Origin: a bacterium
GTDB taxonomy: Bacteria > Verrucomicrobiota > Verrucomicrobiia > Limisphaerales > UBA11358
DNA: 64,000 nucleotides
Reading direction: 5' to 3'
Assembly (NCBI GenBank): GCA_021817945.1
Contig: JAKAFL010000001.1
Coordinates: forward strand, 1-64,000
Below, in pieces: positions 18,695 through 28,781 of this stretch (position 1 is the stretch's first letter; every line of letters begins with the position of its first letter). Position numbers and translations under genes: made by a program. Below the pieces are notes generated by a model. The model had not been told where the DNA came from. It worked only from the letters and a program-made list of their open reading frames with translations, and did not search any database.

Positions 18695-19573
18695 ATGAGT
18701 AATTTGCAGGTTTCACTGGTGGAATTGATACGGCGCACCTCGGCGGAGATTCCGGAGGACGTTCACAAAGCTATTTTGCATTCCTTGGAGCAGGAAAAGA
18801 AAGGATCCCTTGCATCCAATGCCATGGCGATCATTGACCAAAACATTGCGCTTGCCCGGAGAAAATCCCAGCCCCTTTGCCAGGACACCGGCAGCATTTT
18901 GTTTTATGTGCACACTCCGGTGGGTTACGACCAGATTCAATTTGCCGACACGGCGCGGGAGGCAGTCAAGGAAGCCACCAAAAAAGGCTTTCTGCGGCAA
19001 AATTCCGTGGATTCCCTGACGGGACGCAATGATGGCACCAATGTGGGGATCGGCGCGCCTGCTTTTCATTTTCACCAGCACCGTGGCAGTGAATTGGAGG
19101 CGAGGCTGGTTTTGAAGGGTGGCGGGTGTGAGAACGTGGGGGCGCAATATTCCCTGCCGAATGAGGACCTCCATGCCAATCGGGATTTGGATGGTTGCCG
19201 GAAAGTCATACTGGATGCGGTGCTGCAGGCCCAGGGCAAAGGTTGTGGTCCGGGCATTTTAGGTGTGTGCATTGGAGGAGACCGGGCCACGGGCTATGAA
19301 TTGTCCAAAACCCAGTTTTTAAGGCGGTTGGAAGATCGAAATCCTGTGCCTGAATTGGATGCCTTGGAGCAGGATATTTTAATGACCAGCAATGAGCTGG
19401 GGATTGGCCCCATGGGGTTCGGCGGTAAAACAACCCTGTTGGGAGTCAAGATCATGGCCGCAAACCGGGTGCCGGCCTCGTTTTTTGTCAGCATCAGCTA
19501 TATGTGCTGGGCTTACCGGCGTCAGGGCGTCCGCCTGAATGCAACCGGGGAAATCAGTGACTGGCTTTACTAA
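18695..19573 (+). CDS. Class I fumarate hydratase, alpha subunit
   Basis: With the next gene this forms a two-subunit, oxygen-sensitive [4Fe-4S] fumarase of the TCA cycle. A TtdAB-like tartrate dehydratase is the alternative, but TCA context and the nearby sdh genes favour fumarase. The 292-aa product has the three cluster cysteines expected of the family: SQPLCQDTGS, GGGCENVGAQYSLPN and GVCIGGDRATGYELSK. It starts at the ATG at 18695 without a clear Shine-Dalgarno. Its stop lies 7 nt before the beta-subunit ATG, so the two are co-translated. Substrate specificity between fumarate and related hydroxyacids cannot be settled from sequence. Confidence 0.92.
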   Translation: MSNLQVSLVELIRRTSAEIPEDVHKAILHSLEQEKKGSLASNAMAIIDQNIALARRKSQPLCQDTGSILFYVHTPVGYDQIQFADTAREAVKEATKKGFLRQNSVDSLTGRNDGTNVGIGAPAFHFHQHRGSELEARLVLKGGGCENVGAQYSLPNEDLHANRDLDGCRKVILDAVLQAQGKGCGPGILGVCIGGDRATGYELSKTQFLRRLEDRNPVPELDALEQDILMTSNELGIGPMGFGGKTTLLGVKIMAANRVPASFFVSISYMCWAYRRQGVRLNATGEISDWLY

Positions 19574-19580
19574 AATCTCC

Positions 19581-20156
19581 ATGATCGAACTCACCTTTCC
19601 TTTTAACGAAAACCAGATTCGCGCATTAAAAGTGGGCGATGAAGTATCCATTAATGGAGTGGTTTTCACGGGTCGTGACGCGGTTCACAAGTATTTGCAT
19701 GAGGGCGGACAGCTTCCCACAGGGGTGAGTCTGCGTGATGGAATCATTTACCATTGTGGGCCGGTGATGCTCAAGCAGGCGGATAATACGTGGAAATGCA
19801 CGGCGGCGGGTCCCACCACTTCCATTCGTGAAGAGCCGTATCAATGGCAAATCATCCGTGATTTTGGTTTGCGAGGAGTGATTGGAAAAGGTGGGATGGG
19901 CGAGCGCACCCAGGTTGCATGCCGGGAATATGGCTGTGTTTACCTGCATGCCGTCGGCGGGGCCGCGCAGGTTCTGGCTGAGCGCGTGAGGCAGGTTCGA
20001 AACGTCCATTTCCTTGAAAAATTTGGCGCGCCGGAAGCCATTTGGGAGCTGGAAATAGTCCAGTTTCCTGCGGTGGTGACCATAGATGCGCACGGGAAAT
20101 CCCTGCACGAGGAGATTTTGGCCCGTAGCCGGGCAGCATTGGCGGAACGGGTCTGA
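19581..20156 (+). CDS. Class I fumarate hydratase, beta subunit
   Basis: The C-terminal swivel domain of the iron-sulfur fumarase, 191 aa. Family features include VGDEVSINGVVFTGRDAVHKYL, IYHCGPVMLKQADNTWKCTAAGPTTS, and GVIGKGGMGERT with GCVYLHAVGGAAQV, the segment equivalent to residues contacting the substrate in class I enzymes. The ATG at 19581 is used, because the earlier ORF-track start at 19539 overlaps the alpha subunit and adds unrelated residues. The gene ends 130 nt before the convergent lipoate ligase. Confidence 0.92.
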   Translation: MIELTFPFNENQIRALKVGDEVSINGVVFTGRDAVHKYLHEGGQLPTGVSLRDGIIYHCGPVMLKQADNTWKCTAAGPTTSIREEPYQWQIIRDFGLRGVIGKGGMGERTQVACREYGCVYLHAVGGAAQVLAERVRQVRNVHFLEKFGAPEAIWELEIVQFPAVVTIDAHGKSLHEEILARSRAALAERV

Positions 20157-20286
20157 ACGCGGATCGCGGCTTTGGATTGGGTAGTCAGCCCATCCTCACT
20201 ACCATGGCGGCTCATTTTTGCAAGTCTTTGCCAGGTGCCAAAAATCTCCGTTCCGAGTTCGCCACAACTTTTCCAGACTCGACCGG

Positions 20287-21042
20287 CTAAAACTTGAGGT
20301 TCCACTCACTTTTCGTGTATTTAGAATGGGCAAGCCTTTCCATTCGATCGAGTGGCGGGTTAGGAAGTGGAAGAGTCGCATTCCAAGCGGTAGCCAGGGA
20401 CTCTTTTACCAATTCAGCAGGAATGTTGAGGTTAATAAGGAAATCGGCATGATTTCTGTGTGCGCGGTATTCAGGCTGAAGGGAGGGCATTGGGAGGAGA
20501 TGTCCAATTGTGTCCAAGGTGGAATGGAGCAGAAACGTTCCATGAAACAATAAAAACCCCCGGCGGCGGCGCTGCGCATTGCCACTGACTTTGAGTGAGC
20601 CCAGGCAGAGATCGGTATGTCCCTGCACCGAGAGGGCAGGGGAGGGTGAACCATCCAACAGGACGGCCAGTGCCGCCCGATTTTTTTGCATGATAAAGCA
20701 GTTGGTGGAGGTAATGGTTGCGAGAGGGCCTTCCGAGGGAATGCGCAAGATGAGGCTGTAATTAAGTATTCCCGGCATTTGCACCACCGTCCCGCCGCCC
20801 GAACAGCGGCGAAAGATGGGAATATTCTCTCGGGCGCAAACCGATTCGTTCACCTCCTTTTGCACCCGGTTTGCATAGCCTACCACCACAAAGGTTTCGA
20901 CCGGTTCCCAAAAGAGCAGCATCTCAGGCCCGCCCTGCTCCTCGGCCCAATCCAGAAATGCCTCGTCCGCAGCCACCTGGCGGGCAGGGTCAACGGATTT
21001 CAAGTCGTGTCGGCACAAGTCTTGTGCGGGGATAAAGTTCAT
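20287..21042 (-). CDS. lplA: Lipoate-protein ligase A
   Basis: Activates lipoate with ATP and attaches it to a lysine of lipoyl domains such as those of pyruvate dehydrogenase E2. The 251-aa product has the catalytic-fold motifs RRCSGGGTVVQMPGILNYSL (RRxSGGG) and LKVSGNAQRRRRGFLLFHGT, where the Lys before VSGNAQ corresponds to the essential lysine. It lacks the separate C-terminal accessory domain of E. coli LplA, like many short ligases. An alternative is an octanoyltransferase of the LipM type. The gene is divergent from aceE, which makes a role in activating the pyruvate dehydrogenase complex natural, though E2 is not in this window. Confidence 0.87.
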   Translation of the reverse strand: MNFIPAQDLCRHDLKSVDPARQVAADEAFLDWAEEQGGPEMLLFWEPVETFVVVGYANRVQKEVNESVCARENIPIFRRCSGGGTVVQMPGILNYSLILRIPSEGPLATITSTNCFIMQKNRAALAVLLDGSPSPALSVQGHTDLCLGSLKVSGNAQRRRRGFLLFHGTFLLHSTLDTIGHLLPMPSLQPEYRAHRNHADFLINLNIPAELVKESLATAWNATLPLPNPPLDRMERLAHSKYTKSEWNLKF

Positions 21043-21092
21043 TTGTTGTCTGGCGCTGTGTGTGTTAATTTACTGGCGCGGGCTGATGACAT

Positions 21093-21107
21093 AGGGTTTA
21101 ATAACCC
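21093..21107. promoter_or_regulatory. Inverted repeat GGGTT-AACCC between lplA and aceE
   Basis: GGGTTTAATAACCC (5-bp arms, AT-rich 4-nt centre) lies in the short divergent region between lplA and aceE. It could be an operator shared by both genes. With 5-bp arms, chance occurrence is quite possible. Confidence 0.2.
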
Positions 21108-21167
21108 CTGCGTTTCGCACGACTTTATTTGACCACAGTGAAAGCAGACACAAAAGAAATTTACAAC

Positions 21168-23837
21168 ATGCGCGCATCCCGCGGCTCCGCCTCAAAAAAC
21201 AATGGCGACAAACTGGACGAGAGCTTCCAATCCGTATTCGAACTGGCTCTGGAGAACCATGGGCCTGAGCGCACAGCCCAATTGTTGGAAAACCTGGCCA
21301 GCCAGTTGAGGTCGGCTCCGCGCCCGGTTGGCGGGCCCACCACGCCTTACCTGAACACCATAGGAGTTGAAGAGCAACCCAAGTACCCAGGCAACTGGCA
21401 GGTGGAGCGGCGAATTAAAAGTTTTATGCGGTGGAACGCCATGGCCATGGTTGTAAAGGCCAATTCCACCACCAATGTGGGCGGGCACATCTCCAGCTAC
21501 GCCTCGGCGGCAACTCTTTACGAAATCGGTTTCAACCATTTTTTCCGTGGCGCCTCTGATTCTTTTCCGGGTGACTTGGTTTATTTTCAAGGCCACGCCG
21601 CGCCGGGCATTTATGCCCGAGCGTTCATGGAGGGACGCCTGAGCGAAACCCACCTCCAGAATTTTCGTCAGGAACTGGCCGAGGGAGGAGGGCTTTCCTC
21701 CTACCCACATCCCTACCTGATGCCGGATTTCTGGCAGTTCCCCACCGTTTCCATGGGCTTGGGCCCCATTGGGTCCCTTTATCAGGCCAGATTCAACCGC
21801 TATCTCAAGGCTCGGGGTCTTGTGCAATGGAAACATGAACCAAAGGTCTGGTGCTTCGTGGGAGATGGTGAATCGGACGAACCCGAATCCTTGGGTGCCA
21901 TCACGCTTGGCGCCCGCGAAGGTTTGGACAATTTGATCTGGGTGGTCAACTGCAACCTCCAGCGCCTTGATGGTCCGGTACGCGGCAACGGTAAAATCAT
22001 CCAGGAACTGGAAGGATTGTTCCGCGGGGCGGGATGGAACGTCATTAAGGTCATTTGGGGCAGTGACTGGGATGATTTGCTGCGGCGCGATACCTCCGGG
22101 CTGCTTCTCAAGCGGATGGAAGAATGCGTGGATGGCGATTACCAGAAATATTGCGTGGAACCAGGCAGCTACACACGCAAGCATTTCTTTGGCAAATACC
22201 CGCAATTGCTGGATTTGGTGAACCACCTCACCGATGAACAGATCAGCAAACTTCTGCGCGGAGGTCATGATACCAAGAAAGTTTACGCTGCCTACCATGC
22301 AGCCATGGCTCACACTGGGCAGCCCACCGTGATTCTGGCCAAAACCGTCAAAGGCTATGGCTTGGGCGAGGCTGGCGAAGGACGCAACATCACCCATAAC
22401 CAGAAAAAAATGAATGAAAAGGAACTCCGTGAGTTCCGCCGTCGCTTCGACATTCCCATCAGCGATGACATCATTGCAGAAACCCCGTTTTACCGTCCGC
22501 CCGCCGACAGTGTGGAAATCCAGTATCTCATGGAGCGCCGCAAAAAACTGGGTGGTTTTCTTCCTGCGCGCCATGTCAAGGAGAAGCGGCTAGAAGTGCC
22601 CGATTTGAGTTATTTTGCCGACTTTTTCAAGCCATCCACCACGGAAATCTCCACCACCACGGCCTTTGTAAGCGCCATCCGAACCCTGCTGAGGCATAAA
22701 GGCATTGGCCGGAATGTGGTTCCGATCATCCCTGATGAAGCGCGCACCTTTGGTTTGGACGCTCTTTTCAGGGAATTTGGCATTTATTCTTCCAAGGGAC
22801 AATTGTACGAGCCTGTGGACAGGGCGTCCCTGCTTTATTACCACGAAGCCAAGGACGGGCAAATTTTGGAGGAGGGAATCAGCGAGGCCGGGTCCATGGC
22901 CTCATTCATTGCCGCAGGCACCAGCTATGCCACGCACGGGGTTCCCATGATCCCGTTTTATATTTACTACTCCATGTTCGGGTTCCAGCGTGTGGGAGAC
23001 CAGATGTGGCTGGCTGGCGATATCCGTGCCAAGGGTTTTCTCCTGGGCGCCACCGCTGGACGCACCAGCCTGAATGGCGAGGGCTTGCAGCACCAGGATG
23101 GCCATAGTCTCCTGCATGCCAGCACCATTCCAACCTGCCTGCCTTACGATCCGGCGTTCGGGTACGAATTGGCCATCATCGTGGCCGACGGCCTGCGCCG
23201 CATGTATCTCCAGGGCGAGGAAATTTTTTATTATCTCTCGCTCTATAATGAAAATTACGCCATGCCTGCCATGCCTGAGGGGGTGCAGGATGGAGTGCTT
23301 GCCGGGTTGTACAAGTTCAAAGCCGGCCCGTCCAATGCCAAGATCAAGGCCCATATTCTCGGTAGCGGCACCCTTATCCAGTCCGCGCTCAAAGCTCAAG
23401 TCATCTTGGCGGAACGTTATGGCGTAAGCGCCGATGTGTGGAGCGCCACCAGTTATAAATTGCTTCGCACGGATGCCTTGCGCTGTCAACGTTGGAACAT
23501 GATGCATCCCTCCCAGCCTCCACGCCGCAGCTATGTGGAGACCGTTCTGGCAGGTGAATCCGGACCCTTTGTGGCTGTATCAGACAACTTGCGGACCGTG
23601 CCTGACCAGATTCATCCATGGGTGCCAGGGGGCCTGTTCACACTGGGGACCGATGGATTTGGTCGGAGCGATACCCGTGCCAGGCTGCGACGCTTCTTCT
23701 CTGTTGACACGGAATGCACGGTGGTAGGTACCCTCTACGCGCTGGCGCAAAAGAAAATCATTCCATTATCACTGGTGGAACAAGCCATTAAAGACCTGGG
23801 CGTCAATCCCGAAAAGATACAGCCGGAATTGGTTTAA
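21168..23837 (+). CDS. aceE: Pyruvate dehydrogenase E1 component, homodimeric type
   Basis: Thiamine-diphosphate-dependent E1 of the pyruvate dehydrogenase complex: decarboxylates pyruvate and acetylates E2-bound lipoate. The TPP-binding motif is GDGESDEPESLGAITL running to NCNLQRLDGPVRGNG. Also visible are VEEQPKYPGN, VGGHISSYASAATLYEIGFN and GEGLQHQDGHS, all classic AceE segments. The ATG at 21168 gives 889 aa, almost the E. coli length (887). In-frame TTG (21129) and GTG (21138) starts upstream are possible, as no ribosome-binding site decides it. No E2 or E3 gene follows; the gene ends at a tandem 18-bp repeat and then an unrelated glycosidase. It is divergent from lplA. Confidence 0.96.
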   Translation: MRASRGSASKNNGDKLDESFQSVFELALENHGPERTAQLLENLASQLRSAPRPVGGPTTPYLNTIGVEEQPKYPGNWQVERRIKSFMRWNAMAMVVKANSTTNVGGHISSYASAATLYEIGFNHFFRGASDSFPGDLVYFQGHAAPGIYARAFMEGRLSETHLQNFRQELAEGGGLSSYPHPYLMPDFWQFPTVSMGLGPIGSLYQARFNRYLKARGLVQWKHEPKVWCFVGDGESDEPESLGAITLGAREGLDNLIWVVNCNLQRLDGPVRGNGKIIQELEGLFRGAGWNVIKVIWGSDWDDLLRRDTSGLLLKRMEECVDGDYQKYCVEPGSYTRKHFFGKYPQLLDLVNHLTDEQISKLLRGGHDTKKVYAAYHAAMAHTGQPTVILAKTVKGYGLGEAGEGRNITHNQKKMNEKELREFRRRFDIPISDDIIAETPFYRPPADSVEIQYLMERRKKLGGFLPARHVKEKRLEVPDLSYFADFFKPSTTEISTTTAFVSAIRTLLRHKGIGRNVVPIIPDEARTFGLDALFREFGIYSSKGQLYEPVDRASLLYYHEAKDGQILEEGISEAGSMASFIAAGTSYATHGVPMIPFYIYYSMFGFQRVGDQMWLAGDIRAKGFLLGATAGRTSLNGEGLQHQDGHSLLHASTIPTCLPYDPAFGYELAIIVADGLRRMYLQGEEIFYYLSLYNENYAMPAMPEGVQDGVLAGLYKFKAGPSNAKIKAHILGSGTLIQSALKAQVILAERYGVSADVWSATSYKLLRTDALRCQRWNMMHPSQPPRRSYVETVLAGESGPFVAVSDNLRTVPDQIHPWVPGGLFTLGTDGFGRSDTRARLRRFFSVDTECTVVGTLYALAQKKIIPLSLVEQAIKDLGVNPEKIQPELV

Positions 23838-23872
23838 TTCCAGGCGACGAAATTATTCCAGGCGACGAAATT
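23837..23872. repeat. Perfect tandem duplication of an 18-bp unit
   Basis: ATTCCAGGCGACGAAATT occurs twice head to tail (23837-23854 and 23855-23872), starting at the last base of the aceE stop codon. It is an intergenic microduplication with no coding consequence. Confidence 0.9.
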
Positions 23873-23884
23873 TTCCCAAGGTTT

Positions 23885-23978
23885 GCCCCTGCTCTCGCAA
23901 AGGGTTTCCTGCGGAGAGCGCGGCTCGTTGTTTGAAGCCTGAGGCAACCCACGATAACCCCCAATTCGCCGCAGGGGC
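23885..23978 (+). promoter_or_regulatory. Long-range inverted repeat covering the alpha-galactosidase ribosome-binding site
   Basis: GCCCCTGC (23885-23892) is perfectly complementary to GCAGGGGC (23971-23978). The second arm includes the AGGGG that would serve as Shine-Dalgarno for the start at 23983. An inner imperfect hairpin (CTCTCGCA / TGCGGAGAG) lies between them. Pairing in the mRNA would mask the ribosome-binding site; whether it does so is inference. Confidence 0.3.
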
Positions 23979-23982
23979 CTGA

Positions 23983-26100
23983 ATGGCAAAAATCACTTTT
24001 GCGGTGGATGCCTTCTTGCCTCATGCGGCAAATTCACGTAAACAGTTCCGCATGAATTCCAATATTCGCCCCAAGTTCAAACGCTTTACTGTCCGCGCTG
24101 GTCATTTTGCCGTGATGATCATGGGAGGGTTGTTGGTTCTTCTGGCAGCAGGGGCCTCAAAAGCTGCCACGGTTTGGCTGGATGACCTGGACCTTGGCGC
24201 CGTAAACCAATCATGGGGAGACCCGCACAAAAATAGGTCTGTGGAGGGCCATCCACTCTCTTTGGAAGGCCAGGTTTTTGAACGGGGACTGGGCACCCAT
24301 GCAGAAAGCACCCTGTATGTGCGACTGGAGGGAAATGCCAAGTCCTTCAGCGCCACAGTTGGCGTGGATGACGAAGTCCAGAGCAATGCAGCCACTGTTC
24401 AATTCCAGGTTTACGGGGACAACCGTTTGTTGTGGCAGAGCCGCGTGTTGCATTCCGGGGATGGAGCCCAAACCTGCAATGTGGTGTTGAAAGGGGTCCA
24501 GATGCTGCTGCTTAAGGTGGGTGATCCTAGTGGTGACATTGCCTTTGCTCATGCCGACTGGGCGGCAGCCAGTTTTGAGATGGCCAATGGATTCCAACCT
24601 GTCACCCTGTCCACGCCTGACGAGGTGGCGCAGATTCTCACTCCCGCAGCCCCCGCCAAGCCGCGCATCAACGGAGCCGCCATCCAGGGAGTGCGGCCCG
24701 GTTCGCCGTTTCTCTACACCATCGCCGCCACAGGGGAGAGGCCCATGACCTTTTCTGCAAAGCATTTGCCTGACGGATTGTCCTTGGACCCGCTTACGGG
24801 CCGCATCACCGGAACACTCAATCAGTTGGGAACCTACCAAGTTACCTTGAAGGCCAAAAACCGGCGAGGTTCATCCACCCGGTCCTTTACCATCGTGGTG
24901 GGAAGTCAAATAGCCCTCACACCCCCGATGGGCTGGAACAGTTGGAACTGTTTTGCAGGCGCTGTATCCGAAGATAAAGTCAAGGCCGCCGCCAAGGCTC
25001 TCGTGGAGAGCGGCCTGGCTGACCATGGCTGGACCTACGTCAACGTGGATGATTTCTGGCAAAACAACTACCGCACCAAGGACCCCACTTTGCGCGGACC
25101 GTACCGTGATGCCCAAGGCAATATCCAGCCCAATGCCCGTTTTCCGGACATGAAAGGCTTGGCTGATTACATCCATTCGCTCGGGCTCAAGGCCGGTTTA
25201 TATTCCTCTCCGGGACCTTGGACCTGCGGCGGGTGCGCCGGAAGCTGGCGGCATGAAGCCCAGGACGCAGCCCAGTACGCAGCGTGGGGATTTGATTACC
25301 TGAAGTATGACTGGTGCAGCTATGAAGAGGTGGCCCAAGGCAAAGTTCACTCAAGTCCGGACCTTCCCACATGGCAATCAAGCCATGGTATGAACGACAC
25401 CGCCGTGGCTTCCTATCCCTACAATGTCATGGGACTTTGCCTTCGGGCCCAACCCCGTGACATCTTTTATAGTCTGTGCCAGTACGGAATGCAGGATGTC
25501 TGGAAATGGGGTGAATCAGTGCAGGGCAACGCTTGGCGCACCACCGGGGATATTAATGATTCCTGGTCCAGCATGTCCCGCATAGGATTCCGCCAGGACC
25601 CCGCAGCACCCTATGCAGGGCCCGGACATTGGAATGACCCCGACATGTTGGTCGTGGGCAAGGTGGGTTGGGGGCATCTTCACCCCACACGGCTGACCCC
25701 CAATGAACAATATACCCACATCAGCCTCTGGTGCCTCTTGTCTGCACCTTTGCTCATTGGTTGTGATCTTACCCAGTTGGATCCTTTCACCCTCAACCTT
25801 CTCGAAAACGACGAAGTCCTGGCGGTGGACCAGGACACGCTCGGACGGGAAGCCACAACCGTCTGGAAAGAGGGAAACGAGTGCATTTACGCAAAACCCC
25901 TGTCGGACGGATCTAAAGCAGTTGGCCTGTTCAATTTGGGCGAAACCCCGACACAAATCAAGGTGACCTGGACGGAACTGGGATTGAAAGGAAGGCTGCA
26001 TGTGCGCGATTTGTGGCGTCAAAAGGACCTGGGTCGTCACAAAGATTCCTACACCGTAACCGTACCACGACATGGCGTGGCACTTTTCAAGGTGTGGTAA
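23983..26100 (+). CDS. Secreted alpha-galactosidase (NPCBM + Ig-like + GH27)
   Basis: An exported glycosidase of up to 705 aa that would release terminal alpha-galactose (or beta-arabinopyranose) from plant or algal glycans. After a hydrophobic signal near residues 40-60 comes an NPCBM-type carbohydrate-binding module (GHPLSLEGQVFERGLGTHAE). A putative Ig-like domain follows (MTFSAKHLPDGLSLDPLTGRITG), then the GH27 barrel from TPPMGWNSWNCF. The nucleophile Asp sits in YLKYDWCSYEE and the acid/base Asp in RTTGDINDSW. PGHWNDPDMLVVG is also typical. The ATG at 23983 has AGGGG upstream; an in-frame ATG at 24052 gives a more conventional signal peptide and may be the true start. No polysaccharide-utilisation neighbours are seen. 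Confidence 0.93.
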   Translation: MAKITFAVDAFLPHAANSRKQFRMNSNIRPKFKRFTVRAGHFAVMIMGGLLVLLAAGASKAATVWLDDLDLGAVNQSWGDPHKNRSVEGHPLSLEGQVFERGLGTHAESTLYVRLEGNAKSFSATVGVDDEVQSNAATVQFQVYGDNRLLWQSRVLHSGDGAQTCNVVLKGVQMLLLKVGDPSGDIAFAHADWAAASFEMANGFQPVTLSTPDEVAQILTPAAPAKPRINGAAIQGVRPGSPFLYTIAATGERPMTFSAKHLPDGLSLDPLTGRITGTLNQLGTYQVTLKAKNRRGSSTRSFTIVVGSQIALTPPMGWNSWNCFAGAVSEDKVKAAAKALVESGLADHGWTYVNVDDFWQNNYRTKDPTLRGPYRDAQGNIQPNARFPDMKGLADYIHSLGLKAGLYSSPGPWTCGGCAGSWRHEAQDAAQYAAWGFDYLKYDWCSYEEVAQGKVHSSPDLPTWQSSHGMNDTAVASYPYNVMGLCLRAQPRDIFYSLCQYGMQDVWKWGESVQGNAWRTTGDINDSWSSMSRIGFRQDPAAPYAGPGHWNDPDMLVVGKVGWGHLHPTRLTPNEQYTHISLWCLLSAPLLIGCDLTQLDPFTLNLLENDEVLAVDQDTLGREATTVWKEGNECIYAKPLSDGSKAVGLFNLGETPTQIKVTWTELGLKGRLHVRDLWRQKDLGRHKDSYTVTVPRHGVALFKVW

Positions 26101-26239
26101 ACCCTCCTGCCCAGTGGGGGGTGAAGCCATCAGGCGTTGCCTCTTTGCATTTGGAAGGGGAAATTTGCCCGGACAGATCAATTTATATCTGGAATGAAAG
26201 GCATTTGCGGGAAAAAGGGCGCCCGGTTAAGATTGGGCC

Positions 26240-26992
26240 GTGAATATCCTTGGCATCATCCCGGCCCGTTATGATTCAAGCCGGTTTCCAGGAAAACCAT
26301 TAGCCCTGATCGCAGGTCAACCCCTGATAGAGCACGTGGTGAATCAATGCCGCAAGGCGCGCAGCTTGGCGGAAGTCATTGTGGCAACCGACGACGGACG
26401 TATTGCAGAAGTGGCCCGGCGGTTTTGCCGCGTGGAAATGACCCGCAGGGATCATCCCAGCGGCAGTGACCGCATCGCCGAGGTTGCTGCGCGGATCCCC
26501 GCGGAGGCGGTGGTGAATATCCAAGGGGACGAGCCATTAATGGATCCCGGCGTGATTGATGCCGTGGCCGGCGCGCTGGGCAGGGCGGAAATTTCCACGG
26601 CAGCCACGCCCATTCGTAATCCAGAGGATTATGACAACCCGAACGTTGTAAAAGTCGTTGTCAATGCCGCAGGCCGGGCCTTATACTTTTCACGGCGCAC
26701 AATACCCTATTTGCGCGAGACCGCCAGTCGTCCGGTTCCGGAGCAACTGGCGGCATTTCCTTTTTTGAAGCACTTGGGAATATACGGTTATCGGAAAGAT
26801 GCCTTGTTGAGGCTTGTGGCGCTGCCGGAATCGGGTTTGGAAAGGGCGGAAAAGCTGGAGCAGTTGCGGGCCTTGGAAAATGGCATGAGCATGGAGGTGG
26901 TGCGGGTGGACCATGACAGCATTGGGGTGGACAGGCCGGAAGATGTGCAGGTGGTGGAAAAGTTGTTGTCCTTAAAGATGGGCGGTGGATAA
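26240..26992 (+). CDS. kdsB: CMP-KDO synthetase
   Basis: 3-deoxy-manno-octulosonate cytidylyltransferase, which activates KDO with CTP for LPS inner-core assembly in the cytoplasm. The 250-aa product has the full KdsB motif set: IIPARYDSSRFPGKPLALI, VIVATDDGRI, TRRDHPSGSDRIAEVA, NIQGDEPLMDP, and HLGIYGYRKDALLRL. It starts at GTG (26240), the only start that precedes the nucleotidyltransferase motif. Its presence shows an LPS-bearing outer membrane. CTP synthase, which makes its co-substrate, is encoded 86 nt downstream on the same strand, so the two may be co-expressed. Confidence 0.96.
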   Translation: MNILGIIPARYDSSRFPGKPLALIAGQPLIEHVVNQCRKARSLAEVIVATDDGRIAEVARRFCRVEMTRRDHPSGSDRIAEVAARIPAEAVVNIQGDEPLMDPGVIDAVAGALGRAEISTAATPIRNPEDYDNPNVVKVVVNAAGRALYFSRRTIPYLRETASRPVPEQLAAFPFLKHLGIYGYRKDALLRLVALPESGLERAEKLEQLRALENGMSMEVVRVDHDSIGVDRPEDVQVVEKLLSLKMGGG

Positions 26993-27072
26993 AAGAAGGG
27001 GATCTCCGGGTTCCGGTGCGCGGCAATATGAATAACGGCTTTGGGATGGCGGTATTTGCAAGTTGATTTTAA

Positions 27073-28692
<1,620 letters not shown>

Positions 28693-28781
28693 CGGGCGTT
28701 TACCGGGCTTTCGCCATGTCTGCCCAAGGCTGCGATTGAATGGTTACAGTTGGGAAGGATGTTTACGGTTGGAAAGGATTC

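Noticed and set aside
21192-22574. 460-aa minus-strand ORF inside aceE
   Set aside because: Antisense shadow of a well-conserved gene; no family similarity and no start context.
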